Positions 1 through 6,533 of a stretch of 22,038 nt of DNA are shown here, one piece after another (within the stretch, counting starts at the first letter, position 1; every line of letters begins with the position of its first letter). This DNA comes from Prevotella sp. CAG:485 (lineage in GTDB: Bacteria; Bacteroidota; Bacteroidia; Bacteroidales; Muribaculaceae), in NCBI GenBank assembly GCA_000437495.1, contig FR897802.1, forward strand, positions 4,817-26,854, written 5' to 3'. The position numbers and the translations under genes were made by a program. A model generated the notes under the pieces. The model was given only the letters and a program-made list of their open reading frames with translations. It did no database searches and was not told the origin of the DNA.

Positions 1-1726
1 CGCCGCCTCCACGGCCGTTGCGCGGTGCCCAGCCGTTATAGACAGGCTGCGTGTTCTGCATCATGGTCTGCGGCGTAAATTCGTCGCCGGGCTGCTCCAT
101 GGCCAAGGTATAGAGGAAAGGCTTTGCCGTAGAACCTATCTGACGGCGTCCGCGACTTACCATGTCATACTGGAAGAACTGGAAGTCGGGTCCGCCCACG
201 TAGGCTTTCACATAGCCTGTTATGGGGTCCATGGCCATCATGCCCGTGCGCAGAATCGATTTCATGTAGAGCAGAGAGTCGCGCGGCGACATGTGCGCCG
301 ATTTGGTCGATGTGCCTATTACACGCTTGCCGTTCTTCACCTCAGTGGTGTACGTGAAGATTTCCATGTCTATCGGCGTGTTGAATACCTTGGCAATCTC
401 CTCCTCGCTCTTGCCGGCCTCCTTCATTATGCGGTAACGCTCAGTTTTCTTTATAGCGTTGTCTACCAGCCACTTGGCGCCACCCTTGGGCAGCTCCGAA
501 GCAACCGTGGTGTAAGGTCCGTATTTCTGTCCGCGTTTCTCGGCTGTGAACGCCGGCTGCAACACGCCGCCAAGCTGTTCCATCACCGTCTCTTCGGCAT
601 ATTCCTGCATCTTCACGTCGAGAGTGGTGTAGATGCGCAGACCATCCTTGTAAATGTTGTAGAATGTGCCGTCCGGTTTCGGATTCTTCTCCACCCATCC
701 GTAGAGCGGGTCGTTGGCCCACATAGTGGAGTCGGTGTTGTAGTTGCTCAGCGCCAGCGTATAGGCCAGACGGTTGCTGTAGTCGCCCGGTTGCGGACGC
801 ACCGGCTTCTTGGCCGTCATCATGCGCCGAATCTCCTCGCGCATATAAGGCGCTATGCCCTCCTTGTGGTCCACGCGGTGATAGTCTATGCCTAACGGCA
901 TGGCCTTATAGCGTTCGGCCTCAGCCACCGTCAGCTTGTCGGCCTTCACCATCTGGTCAAGCACCACATTGCGGCGCGCTTTGGCGCGGTCGGGATGACG
1001 CAGCGGGTTGTAATAGCTCGGGTTCTTCAGCATACCCACCAGCATAGCCGCTTCCTGAGGCTCCAGGTTGCCCGGCTCTTTGCCGCAATATACATTGGCA
1101 GCCGTTTTTATGCCCACAGCATTGTTGAGGAAGTCGAAGCGGTTGAGATACATGTTTATTATCTCACCTTTGGTGTAGAAGCGCTCCAGCTTTATGGCAA
1201 TCATCCATTCCACCGGTTTCTGAATGGCGCGCGACCACAGTCCGCGGCTGGGCGGCGTATAAAGCTGCTTTGCCAGCTGCTGTGTGATTGTTGAGGCGCC
1301 GCCCGACGATTTGTCGCCCATCATCACCGTCTTGACAGCCGTACGACCCAAGGCGCGGAAGTCTATGCCGCTGTGTTCGTAATAGCGCACATCCTCCGTG
1401 GCTATGAGAGCGTCGATGACCGACTGCGACACGTGTTCGTAATTCACATACACGCGGTTGCCGGCGCCCTCGTAGAAACGGCCTATCTCGGTGGTGCCGT
1501 CGGAGGCATACAACACCGAAGCCAGCTTGTCGTGCGGGTCCTCAAGCTCCTCTATCGGAGGCATATAGCCTATCACACCATGGTAGATGAGCAGCAGGAA
1601 GATGGCGATAAAGAGGCCGAGGCCTAAAAACACCATCCACATATACTTCACAATCCGGGCCGTACGTTCTTTGCGGCTCAGACGCGGTTTATCTTTCTTT
1701 CCTGATTTTGTTAGTTTAAAACGCAT
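1..1726 (-). CDS. Class A penicillin-binding protein (PBP1A-like transglycosylase/transpeptidase), 3' end cut off
   Basis: Bifunctional peptidoglycan synthase: polymerises lipid II glycan strands and cross-links stem peptides on the outer face of the inner membrane. ATG at 1726 begins M-R-F-K-L-T; a basic cytoplasmic tail is followed by one membrane anchor (about residues 27-49). The GT51 transglycosylase domain shows E-D-V-R-Y-Y-E-H-S-G (catalytic Glu111) and G-G-A-S-T-I-T-Q-Q-L-A-K (about 142-153). The transpeptidase active-site S-T-A-K is visible (Ser532, codon at 131-133). The remaining S-x-N and K-T-G motifs lie beyond the window edge, so 575 codons are seen and the rest is missing. It has its own promoter about 27 bases upstream. 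Family identity is near certain; the exact subclass (1A rather than another class A PBP) is by resemblance. Confidence 0.95.
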   Translation of the reverse strand, partial: MRFKLTKSGKKDKPRLSRKERTARIVKYMWMVFLGLGLFIAIFLLLIYHGVIGYMPPIEELEDPHDKLASVLYASDGTTEIGRFYEGAGNRVYVNYEHVSQSVIDALIATEDVRYYEHSGIDFRALGRTAVKTVMMGDKSSGGASTITQQLAKQLYTPPSRGLWSRAIQKPVEWMIAIKLERFYTKGEIINMYLNRFDFLNNAVGIKTAANVYCGKEPGNLEPQEAAMLVGMLKNPSYYNPLRHPDRAKARRNVVLDQMVKADKLTVAEAERYKAMPLGIDYHRVDHKEGIAPYMREEIRRMMTAKKPVRPQPGDYSNRLAYTLALSNYNTDSTMWANDPLYGWVEKNPKPDGTFYNIYKDGLRIYTTLDVKMQEYAEETVMEQLGGVLQPAFTAEKRGQKYGPYTTVASELPKGGAKWLVDNAIKKTERYRIMKEAGKSEEEIAKVFNTPIDMEIFTYTTEVKNGKRVIGTSTKSAHMSPRDSLLYMKSILRTGMMAMDPITGYVKAYVGGPDFQFFQYDMVSRGRRQIGSTAKPFLYTLAMEQPGDEFTPQTMMQNTQPVYNGWAPRNGRGGG

Positions 1727-1752
1727 TTTGTTCAAGCGTTTGGAATCGACTG

Positions 1753-1784
1753 CAAAGATAATAATTATGCTCCACTCACACAAA
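1753..1784 (-). promoter_or_regulatory. Bacteroidetes-type promoter of the PBP gene
   Basis: On the minus strand TTTG (1784-1781) is followed by exactly 20 bases and then TATCTTTG (1760-1753), a full match to the Bacteroidetes -33/-7 pattern TTTG...TAnnTTTG. Transcription would start near 1747, giving a leader of about 20 nt before the ATG at 1726. Confidence 0.75.
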
Positions 1785-1925
1785 TATTAATGACTAAAGA
1801 AGCTTATAAATCTATAAAGAAGCTGTTGCTGACCCCTCTGTGGCTGCTGACCTCATCGGCTTTCTGTTTTTTCAGGCTTCTTTATTGTGTGATTTGGCGC
1901 CTCTTAGACCCTCTTTATCAGCGGT

Positions 1926-2495
1926 TTATGCTTTTTTGCGCACCGAGAAACCGAAATGGCCAAGCAGGTCTCCTATGCCGTAATATTCCCCGTGCAGATA
2001 CACCAGAGGCCGCGACGCGGCAAGGTCAAATTTGCCGGTCTCAGGGTCTATCAGAGCAGGGTTCGGACGCACATTGAGCACATCGGCCAGAAACATATCG
2101 TGGCTGCCGAGGCTCATCACCTCTTTCACCCTACATTCTATGGCTAACGGCGACTCGGCTATGGTAGGCGACTTCACCATGACACCCGGCTCCGGGGTCA
2201 GTCCTGTCTCCTTCCATTTGTCGTACTCAGCGCCTGAACGCACTCCCGCCCAATCGGTGGCGCGGGCCATGGCCTCGGTGGTGAGGTTAAGAGTGAACTC
2301 CATCTGCTCCTTCAGCAGCTTGTATGAATGGCGTTCCGGACGCACCGAAATGTAACACATCGGCGGATTAGTGCATACGGTGCCTGTCCATGCCACGGTG
2401 AGCATATTCCATTCCTCGCGGGTAGCGCCACACGTCACCAGCAACGCCGGCAACGGATATATCATGGTACCCGGTTTCCAGTCGGGACGTGTCAT
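1926..2495 (-). CDS. Flavin reductase family protein (flavoredoxin-like FMN-binding split barrel)
   Basis: About 189 residues with the flavin-reductase-like domain through its whole length: an N-terminal W-K-P-G-T-M-I-Y-P-L-P segment, then L-V-T-C-G, N-M-L-T-V-A-W-T-G-T-V and P-P-M-C-Y-I-S-V-R-P, as in FMN-binding flavoredoxins and flavin reductases. The expected role is FMN-mediated electron transfer or NAD(P)H:flavin reduction in the cytoplasm; the physiological partner cannot be told from sequence. I chose the ATG at 2495, which shares one base with the pyrI stop (TGATG), over a GTG at 2501. This arrangement suggests translational coupling to pyrI. It is the last gene of the recQ-pyrB-pyrI cluster. 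No clear intrinsic terminator follows. Confidence 0.85.
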   Translation of the reverse strand: MTRPDWKPGTMIYPLPALLVTCGATREEWNMLTVAWTGTVCTNPPMCYISVRPERHSYKLLKEQMEFTLNLTTEAMARATDWAGVRSGAEYDKWKETGLTPEPGVMVKSPTIAESPLAIECRVKEVMSLGSHDMFLADVLNVRPNPALIDPETGKFDLAASRPLVYLHGEYYGIGDLLGHFGFSVRKKA

Positions 2496-2944
2496 CAGCA
2501 CAGGCTCTGAGGGTTCAGCTCATGCTCGCAGTAATGGCACCTCAGGCGCGTTTCGCCGTCGGTGAGCACTTTGTGAAAGCGGCTCGGCATAGGCTCATTG
2601 CGCGTTATGCACTTCGGATTGGGGCACGTCACCAGTCCCTCAATCTCTTCGGGCAGTTCCACGCGAGTCTTCGACACCACCATGTAATCGCGAATCACAT
2701 TGATAACAGCGTCGGGAGCCACCAGAGCTATGCGGTTTATTTCTTCGCGGGCAAACTCGCGGTTCGACACTTTTATAATGCCTTTGAGTCCCATGTTCTC
2801 CGACGGCAGGTTATTGCCGATGGTAATGGCGTCGGGCTCATTCACCAGTCCGAGCATCTCCACTATCTTGAAAACCGCGCGAGGCGGAATATGGTCAATC
2901 ACCGTGCCGTTGCGCAGAGCGGCCACTGCAAGTTCCTTCTTCAT
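2495..2944 (-). CDS. pyrI: Aspartate carbamoyltransferase regulatory subunit
   Basis: Regulatory chain of aspartate transcarbamoylase, which binds nucleotide effectors and holds the catalytic trimers together in pyrimidine biosynthesis. The protein is 149 aa, begins M-K-K-E-L-A-V-A-A-L and has the N-terminal nucleotide-binding part (N-G-T-V-I-D-H-I-P). A C-terminal zinc site has four cysteines at 107, 112, 136 and 139 (C-P-N-P-K-C and C-H-Y-C), with the same spacing as E. coli PyrI. The ATG at 2944 gives the family-typical N-terminus; a TTG at 2950 would add two residues and is less likely. It starts 6 bases after the pyrB stop, and its own stop overlaps the next start. Confidence 0.96.
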   Translation of the reverse strand: MKKELAVAALRNGTVIDHIPPRAVFKIVEMLGLVNEPDAITIGNNLPSENMGLKGIIKVSNREFAREEINRIALVAPDAVINVIRDYMVVSKTRVELPEEIEGLVTCPNPKCITRNEPMPSRFHKVLTDGETRLRCHYCEHELNPQSLC

Positions 2945-2950
2945 GTTCAA

Positions 2951-3871
2951 TCAGTGTTGAGGGTCTATATTAAGTGCCGAGCATATCATGGCCTGACGGG
3001 CATAGAGTCCGTTGAGAGCCTGCCGGAAATAATAAGCGTGAGGCGAGCCGTCAACGTCTTGCGCTATCTCGTTGACACGGGGCAGCGGATGCAGTATACG
3101 CATATTGGGCTTTGCCCCTTTCAGCATGCTCAGATTCAGCGTGTAGAGATCCTTGACGCGTTCATACTCCATCAGGTCGCTGAAGCGTTCGCGCTGCACA
3201 CGCGTCATATAGAGAATGTCGGAGCGGTTGATGACCTCACTGCCGAAATCCTCCGTTACGGTGTAGGGGATGCCGCGCTGGTCGCATACCTTCAGAAACT
3301 CGCGGGGCATGGCCAGTTCCGGACACGCCACAAAGTTAAACCGCACCCTCCACTGACTCAGCGCCATGAGCAGCGAATGTACGGTGCGGCCATATTTCAA
3401 ATCACCCACCATGGTAACCTCTATGTCGTCCAGGCGTCCTTGCGTCTGGAGAATGGTGTAGAGGTCGAGCATGGTCTGCGAGGGGTGCTGATGCGCTCCG
3501 TCGCCGGCATTGATGATGGGCACATCCGTTACCTCCGAGGCATAACGCGCCGCTCCTTCAAGATAGTGGCGCATGATGATGAGGTCGGCATAGTTGGAGA
3601 CCATCTGAATGGTGTCGTGCAGCGTCTCGCCTTTCGAGGTGGACGTGGCGGCCGGGTCGGAAAAGCCTATCACCCTGCCGCCCAGGCGGTTGACTGCTGT
3701 TTCAAAGCTGAGACGCGTGCGCGTTGACGGCTCAAAAAATAACGTTGCCACAACTTTGCCGTCGAGAATCTTGCGGTTCGGACGCTTCTCGAATTCGCGC
3801 GCCGATTGCAACAGCTCTTCTATCTTGCTCCGGCTCAGGTCGTTGATTGATACTATGCTGTGTTCGTTCAT
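2951..3871 (-). CDS. pyrB: Aspartate carbamoyltransferase catalytic subunit
   Basis: Condenses carbamoyl phosphate with L-aspartate to N-carbamoyl-aspartate, the committed step of pyrimidine synthesis. The 306-residue length is normal. Visible motifs: the carbamoyl-phosphate loop F-F-E-P-S-T-R-T-R (S49-R53), the 80s loop S-K-G-E-T with Lys80 reaching the neighbouring active site, H-Q-H-P-S-Q (H129-Q132), and L-H-P-L-P-R-V-N-E-I near the C-terminus. It starts at the ATG at 3871, 15 bases after the recQ stop, and is followed 6 bases later by pyrI. The presence of PyrI implies a dodecameric, allosterically regulated enzyme rather than a bare trimer. No pyrimidine attenuator is visible just upstream; the likely promoter is that of recQ. 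Confidence 0.97.
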   Translation of the reverse strand: MNEHSIVSINDLSRSKIEELLQSAREFEKRPNRKILDGKVVATLFFEPSTRTRLSFETAVNRLGGRVIGFSDPAATSTSKGETLHDTIQMVSNYADLIIMRHYLEGAARYASEVTDVPIINAGDGAHQHPSQTMLDLYTILQTQGRLDDIEVTMVGDLKYGRTVHSLLMALSQWRVRFNFVACPELAMPREFLKVCDQRGIPYTVTEDFGSEVINRSDILYMTRVQRERFSDLMEYERVKDLYTLNLSMLKGAKPNMRILHPLPRVNEIAQDVDGSPHAYYFRQALNGLYARQAMICSALNIDPQH

Positions 3872-3886
3872 AATCTATATGTTTTG

Positions 3887-6091
3887 TCAGTTACCCGCTT
3901 CGGAGATAAACTTGATGCGAACCAGGCGAATCTCCTCCTCGCTGCACTCTCCGTCGAGTGCCTTATAAGCCTCCACCAGGTCATCCTTCTCGCTGTGGCG
4001 CAGATAATCCAGAATATCGTCGATGTGGTCCTCGTCAACCGCTTCCTCCAGATAATAGTCTATGTTCACCTTGGTGCCCGAATAGACTATCTGTTCCAGA
4101 TTAGCCACCAACTCATAGAGGTTCATCCGCAGCGACTCGGCCAGCACATCGAGCGAAATCTTGCGGTCAATGGCCGATATTATCTGCAGCTTAACCTTGC
4201 TTCGGCTCGGCACCTGGCGCACGCGTATGTCTTCAGGCCGCTCAATTTCGTTGGCCTCCACATACTGCTTTATCACCTTGAGGAATTCTTTGCCGTAACG
4301 GCGCGCCTTCCCCTGGCCAATACCCGGAATATTCTGCAGTTCCTCTTCCGTAATGGGATATACCGTTGCCATGGCTTCGAGCAGCGGGTCTTGGAAAATC
4401 ACATACGGCGGCAAATCGTGTCGCTTGGCCACATCGCGACACAGATTCTTAAGTATGGCAAACAGCTCCATATCGGCCGCTCCGCCGCCTCGCGGAGTCT
4501 CCGACGGCGTTTCGGGCGGCGGCGCATCTTCCACCACATAGAACTTGCCCGGGTGCTCCAGGAATTTCTGACCCGTCTCCGTTACCTGCAGAATGCCGTA
4601 ATTCTCTATCCCTTTGCTGAAATACCCGGCTATGACGGCCTGCCGCATAAGAGCGCCGAGAAGCCTCTCGTTAACGTCGCTGCACGAGCCGAACACGTCC
4701 AGCTCATGATGCTTGTAACCGCGTATCTCGTCGGTGCGTCTGCCCACCAGCACATTAACAATATATTCGGCGCGGAAACGTTGTCCGGTGGCTATCACAG
4801 CCTCGATGGCGCATTGCAGTTCCTGCCCGAATTCCACCTTTTTGCGCGGATGCAGACAGTTGTCGCAGTTGCCGCAGTTCTCAACCTCATATTTCTCGCC
4901 GAAATAGTGCAGCAGAATCTTGCGGCGGCACACACTCGACTCGGCATAATACTGAGTCTCCGACAGCAGCTGACGGCTAATCTCCTGTTCCGGCACCGGT
5001 TTGCCCTGAATCAGCTTCTCTAACTTCTGAATGTCTTGGGGCGAATAATATGCTATGCAGCGCCCCTCGCCGCCGTCGCGGCCGGCACGCCCCGTTTCCT
5101 GATAATAACCCTCCAGACTCTTGGGTATGTCGTAATGCACCACAAAGCGCACATCGGGTTTGTCAATGCCCATGCCGAAGGCTATCGTAGCCACAATCAC
5201 ATCGGCTTCCTCGTGCAGGAAGGCATCCTGGTTTGCCGACCGCGTTGCCGCGTCGAGTCCGGCGTGATAGGGGAGGGCGCGGATATCGTTCACCCGCAGC
5301 ATCTCGGCCAGTTCCTCAACACGCTTGCGGCTCAGACAATATACAATGCCGCTTTTGCCGGCGTTGTTGCGGATGAAGCGCACCAGGTCGCGGTCTGTGT
5401 CGCTATTCTTATAGCGCACCTCATAATAGAGGTTGGTGCGGTTGAAGCTCGATTTGAACACCGCAGCATCCGTCATGCCCAGATTCTTCTGCACATCGTG
5501 TTGCACCTTGGGGGTGGCGGTAGCCGTCAGCGCTATCACCGGACGCAGACCTATCTCTTTTATTATAGGCCGTATGCGCCGGTATTCGGGCCGGAAATCA
5601 TGTCCCCATTCCGAGATGCAGTGTGCCTCGTCTACGGCGTAGAACGATACGGGCACTGACTGCAGAAACTTTATGTTCTCTTCCTTGGTGAGCGATTCAG
5701 GCGCCACATACAGCATCTTCGTCTTGCCGCTGACCACATCGGCACGTACCTGATTGGCGGCCGAGCGTGAAAGCGACGAGTTGAGGAAGTGGGCTATGGC
5801 GTCATTGCCGGCATACTGGCACATGGCGTCAACCTGATTCTTCATCAGAGCTATCAGCGGCGATATTATTATTGCCACGCCGGGGCTCATCAGTGCCGGA
5901 AGCTGATAACAGAGCGATTTGCCTCCGCCCGTGGGCATGAGCACGAAAATATCTCTGCCTTGCAATAATGTGCGTATTATGGCCTCCTGGTTGCCCTTGA
6001 AGGTCTCAAATCCGAAATAGCGCCGGAGTGCTGCGTAGATGTCTCCGGTGGAGGGTGCGTTTGTGTTTCTTTCTGGTGTCGGGTCTTGCAT
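3887..6091 (-). CDS. recQ: ATP-dependent DNA helicase RecQ
   Basis: 3'-5' DNA helicase of recombination and replication-fork repair. In order: superfamily 2 helicase core with Walker A P-T-G-G-G-K-S (Lys58), D-E-A-H (154-157) followed by the RecQ aromatic-rich loop C-I-S-E-W-G-H-D-F-R-P, and motif VI Q-E-T-G-R-A-G-R-D-G (331-340). Then a RecQ zinc site with cysteines 388, 406, 409 and 412, the RQC winged helix, an acidic/proline linker (about 521-540), and an HRDC domain (about 541-615). A further C-terminal region of roughly 115 residues is probably a helical/HTH extension. At 734 aa it is longer than E. coli RecQ (about 610) because of linker and tail. ATG at 6091. It is the first gene of the cluster with pyrB, pyrI and the flavin reductase gene. 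Confidence 0.97.
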   Translation of the reverse strand: MQDPTPERNTNAPSTGDIYAALRRYFGFETFKGNQEAIIRTLLQGRDIFVLMPTGGGKSLCYQLPALMSPGVAIIISPLIALMKNQVDAMCQYAGNDAIAHFLNSSLSRSAANQVRADVVSGKTKMLYVAPESLTKEENIKFLQSVPVSFYAVDEAHCISEWGHDFRPEYRRIRPIIKEIGLRPVIALTATATPKVQHDVQKNLGMTDAAVFKSSFNRTNLYYEVRYKNSDTDRDLVRFIRNNAGKSGIVYCLSRKRVEELAEMLRVNDIRALPYHAGLDAATRSANQDAFLHEEADVIVATIAFGMGIDKPDVRFVVHYDIPKSLEGYYQETGRAGRDGGEGRCIAYYSPQDIQKLEKLIQGKPVPEQEISRQLLSETQYYAESSVCRRKILLHYFGEKYEVENCGNCDNCLHPRKKVEFGQELQCAIEAVIATGQRFRAEYIVNVLVGRRTDEIRGYKHHELDVFGSCSDVNERLLGALMRQAVIAGYFSKGIENYGILQVTETGQKFLEHPGKFYVVEDAPPPETPSETPRGGGAADMELFAILKNLCRDVAKRHDLPPYVIFQDPLLEAMATVYPITEEELQNIPGIGQGKARRYGKEFLKVIKQYVEANEIERPEDIRVRQVPSRSKVKLQIISAIDRKISLDVLAESLRMNLYELVANLEQIVYSGTKVNIDYYLEEAVDEDHIDDILDYLRHSEKDDLVEAYKALDGECSEEEIRLVRIKFISEAGN

Positions 6092-6192
6092 TTATTTCCT
6101 GTTATGAGGAGAAAGTAATGTGGCTCTGCAGCCTTTTGCGAATAGCACAGTTTTGGATTGTCCCGTCAAACTGCCTATTCCCTGATTGAATA

Positions 6193-6224
6193 CAAAATTA
6201 AAGCTTTTTTTTGATATGTACAAA
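6193..6224 (-). promoter_or_regulatory. Bacteroidetes-type promoter of recQ-pyrBI
   Basis: Minus-strand TTTG (6224-6221), exactly 20 bases, then TAATTTTG (6200-6193). The predicted start near 6187 gives a leader of about 95 nt before the recQ ATG. That leader contains a weak stem CAGTTT/AAACTG (right arm 6172-6177, left arm 6152-6157). Confidence 0.75.
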
Positions 6225-6432
6225 TTTTCAGTGCAATAATTTTTTTTGAGCCTCCTCCGACGCCGGTCCGGTAACTCCCGATTTTTGAGTTCGGACGCAG
6301 CCGGTAAGTGAATTTTGGCATTAACATTAATTAACTTTTGACGCATCTCTCCATTTTTCGTTACCTTCTAAATTTTGTGAACAGTGCGGTGGTCTTAAAG
6401 AGGCAACTTTTCCTTCCTCGTTCAGAGAACGA
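6225..6432. other. Non-coding spacer between the divergent recQ and nrdJ promoters
   Basis: About 200 bases with no convincing gene, AT-rich at both edges. The one clear structure is a 10-bp inverted repeat, GTCCG (6266-6270) and AACTC (6273-6277) pairing with GAGTT (6287-6291) and CGGAC (6292-6296), with a two-base bulge. It is not followed by a T-run on either strand, so it is not an obvious terminator. It could be a protein-binding site or cruciform, or chance. Confidence 0.45.
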
Positions 6433-6464
6433 TTTGCCAAAACGGGAAAGTTTTATGATATTTG
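6433..6464 (+). promoter_or_regulatory. Bacteroidetes-type promoter of nrdJ
   Basis: Plus-strand TTTG (6433-6436), exactly 20 bases, then GATATTTG (6457-6464), one mismatch from TAnnTTTG. The predicted start near 6470 leaves a leader of about 63 nt that contains the hairpin at 6487-6517. Confidence 0.65.
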
Positions 6465-6486
6465 CATCCGAAAAAATTTTACCAAA

Positions 6487-6517
6487 CGTATAACCGGTGT
6501 CCACGCCGGTTTGTACG
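6487..6517 (+). promoter_or_regulatory. Hairpin in the nrdJ 5' leader
   Basis: CGTA (6487-6490) plus AACCGG (6492-6497) pairs with CCGGTT (6506-6511) plus TACG (6514-6517). This makes a 10-bp stem with a 1x2 internal loop and an 8-nt apical loop. It ends 16 bases before the ATG. No T-run follows, so it is not a simple terminator. No cobalamin-riboswitch-sized element is present in the short leader. Confidence 0.5.
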
Positions 6518-6533
6518 CTCCTCTTAAAATCTA

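Noticed and set aside
6266..6296. Inverted repeat in the recQ-nrdJ spacer as a terminator
   Set aside because: No T-run on either strand and no gene ending into it; recorded only as a structure of unknown role.
6092..6346. 84-codon minus-strand reading frame directly upstream of recQ
   Set aside because: It contains the consensus recQ promoter (6193-6224) in its middle, has unprotein-like composition (a run of five arginines, mixed tail), and runs straight up to the recQ start; read as leader DNA instead.
6465..6533. Cobalamin riboswitch ahead of nrdJ
   Set aside because: The leader from the predicted start is only about 63 nt and lacks the size and conserved core expected of a B12 riboswitch.
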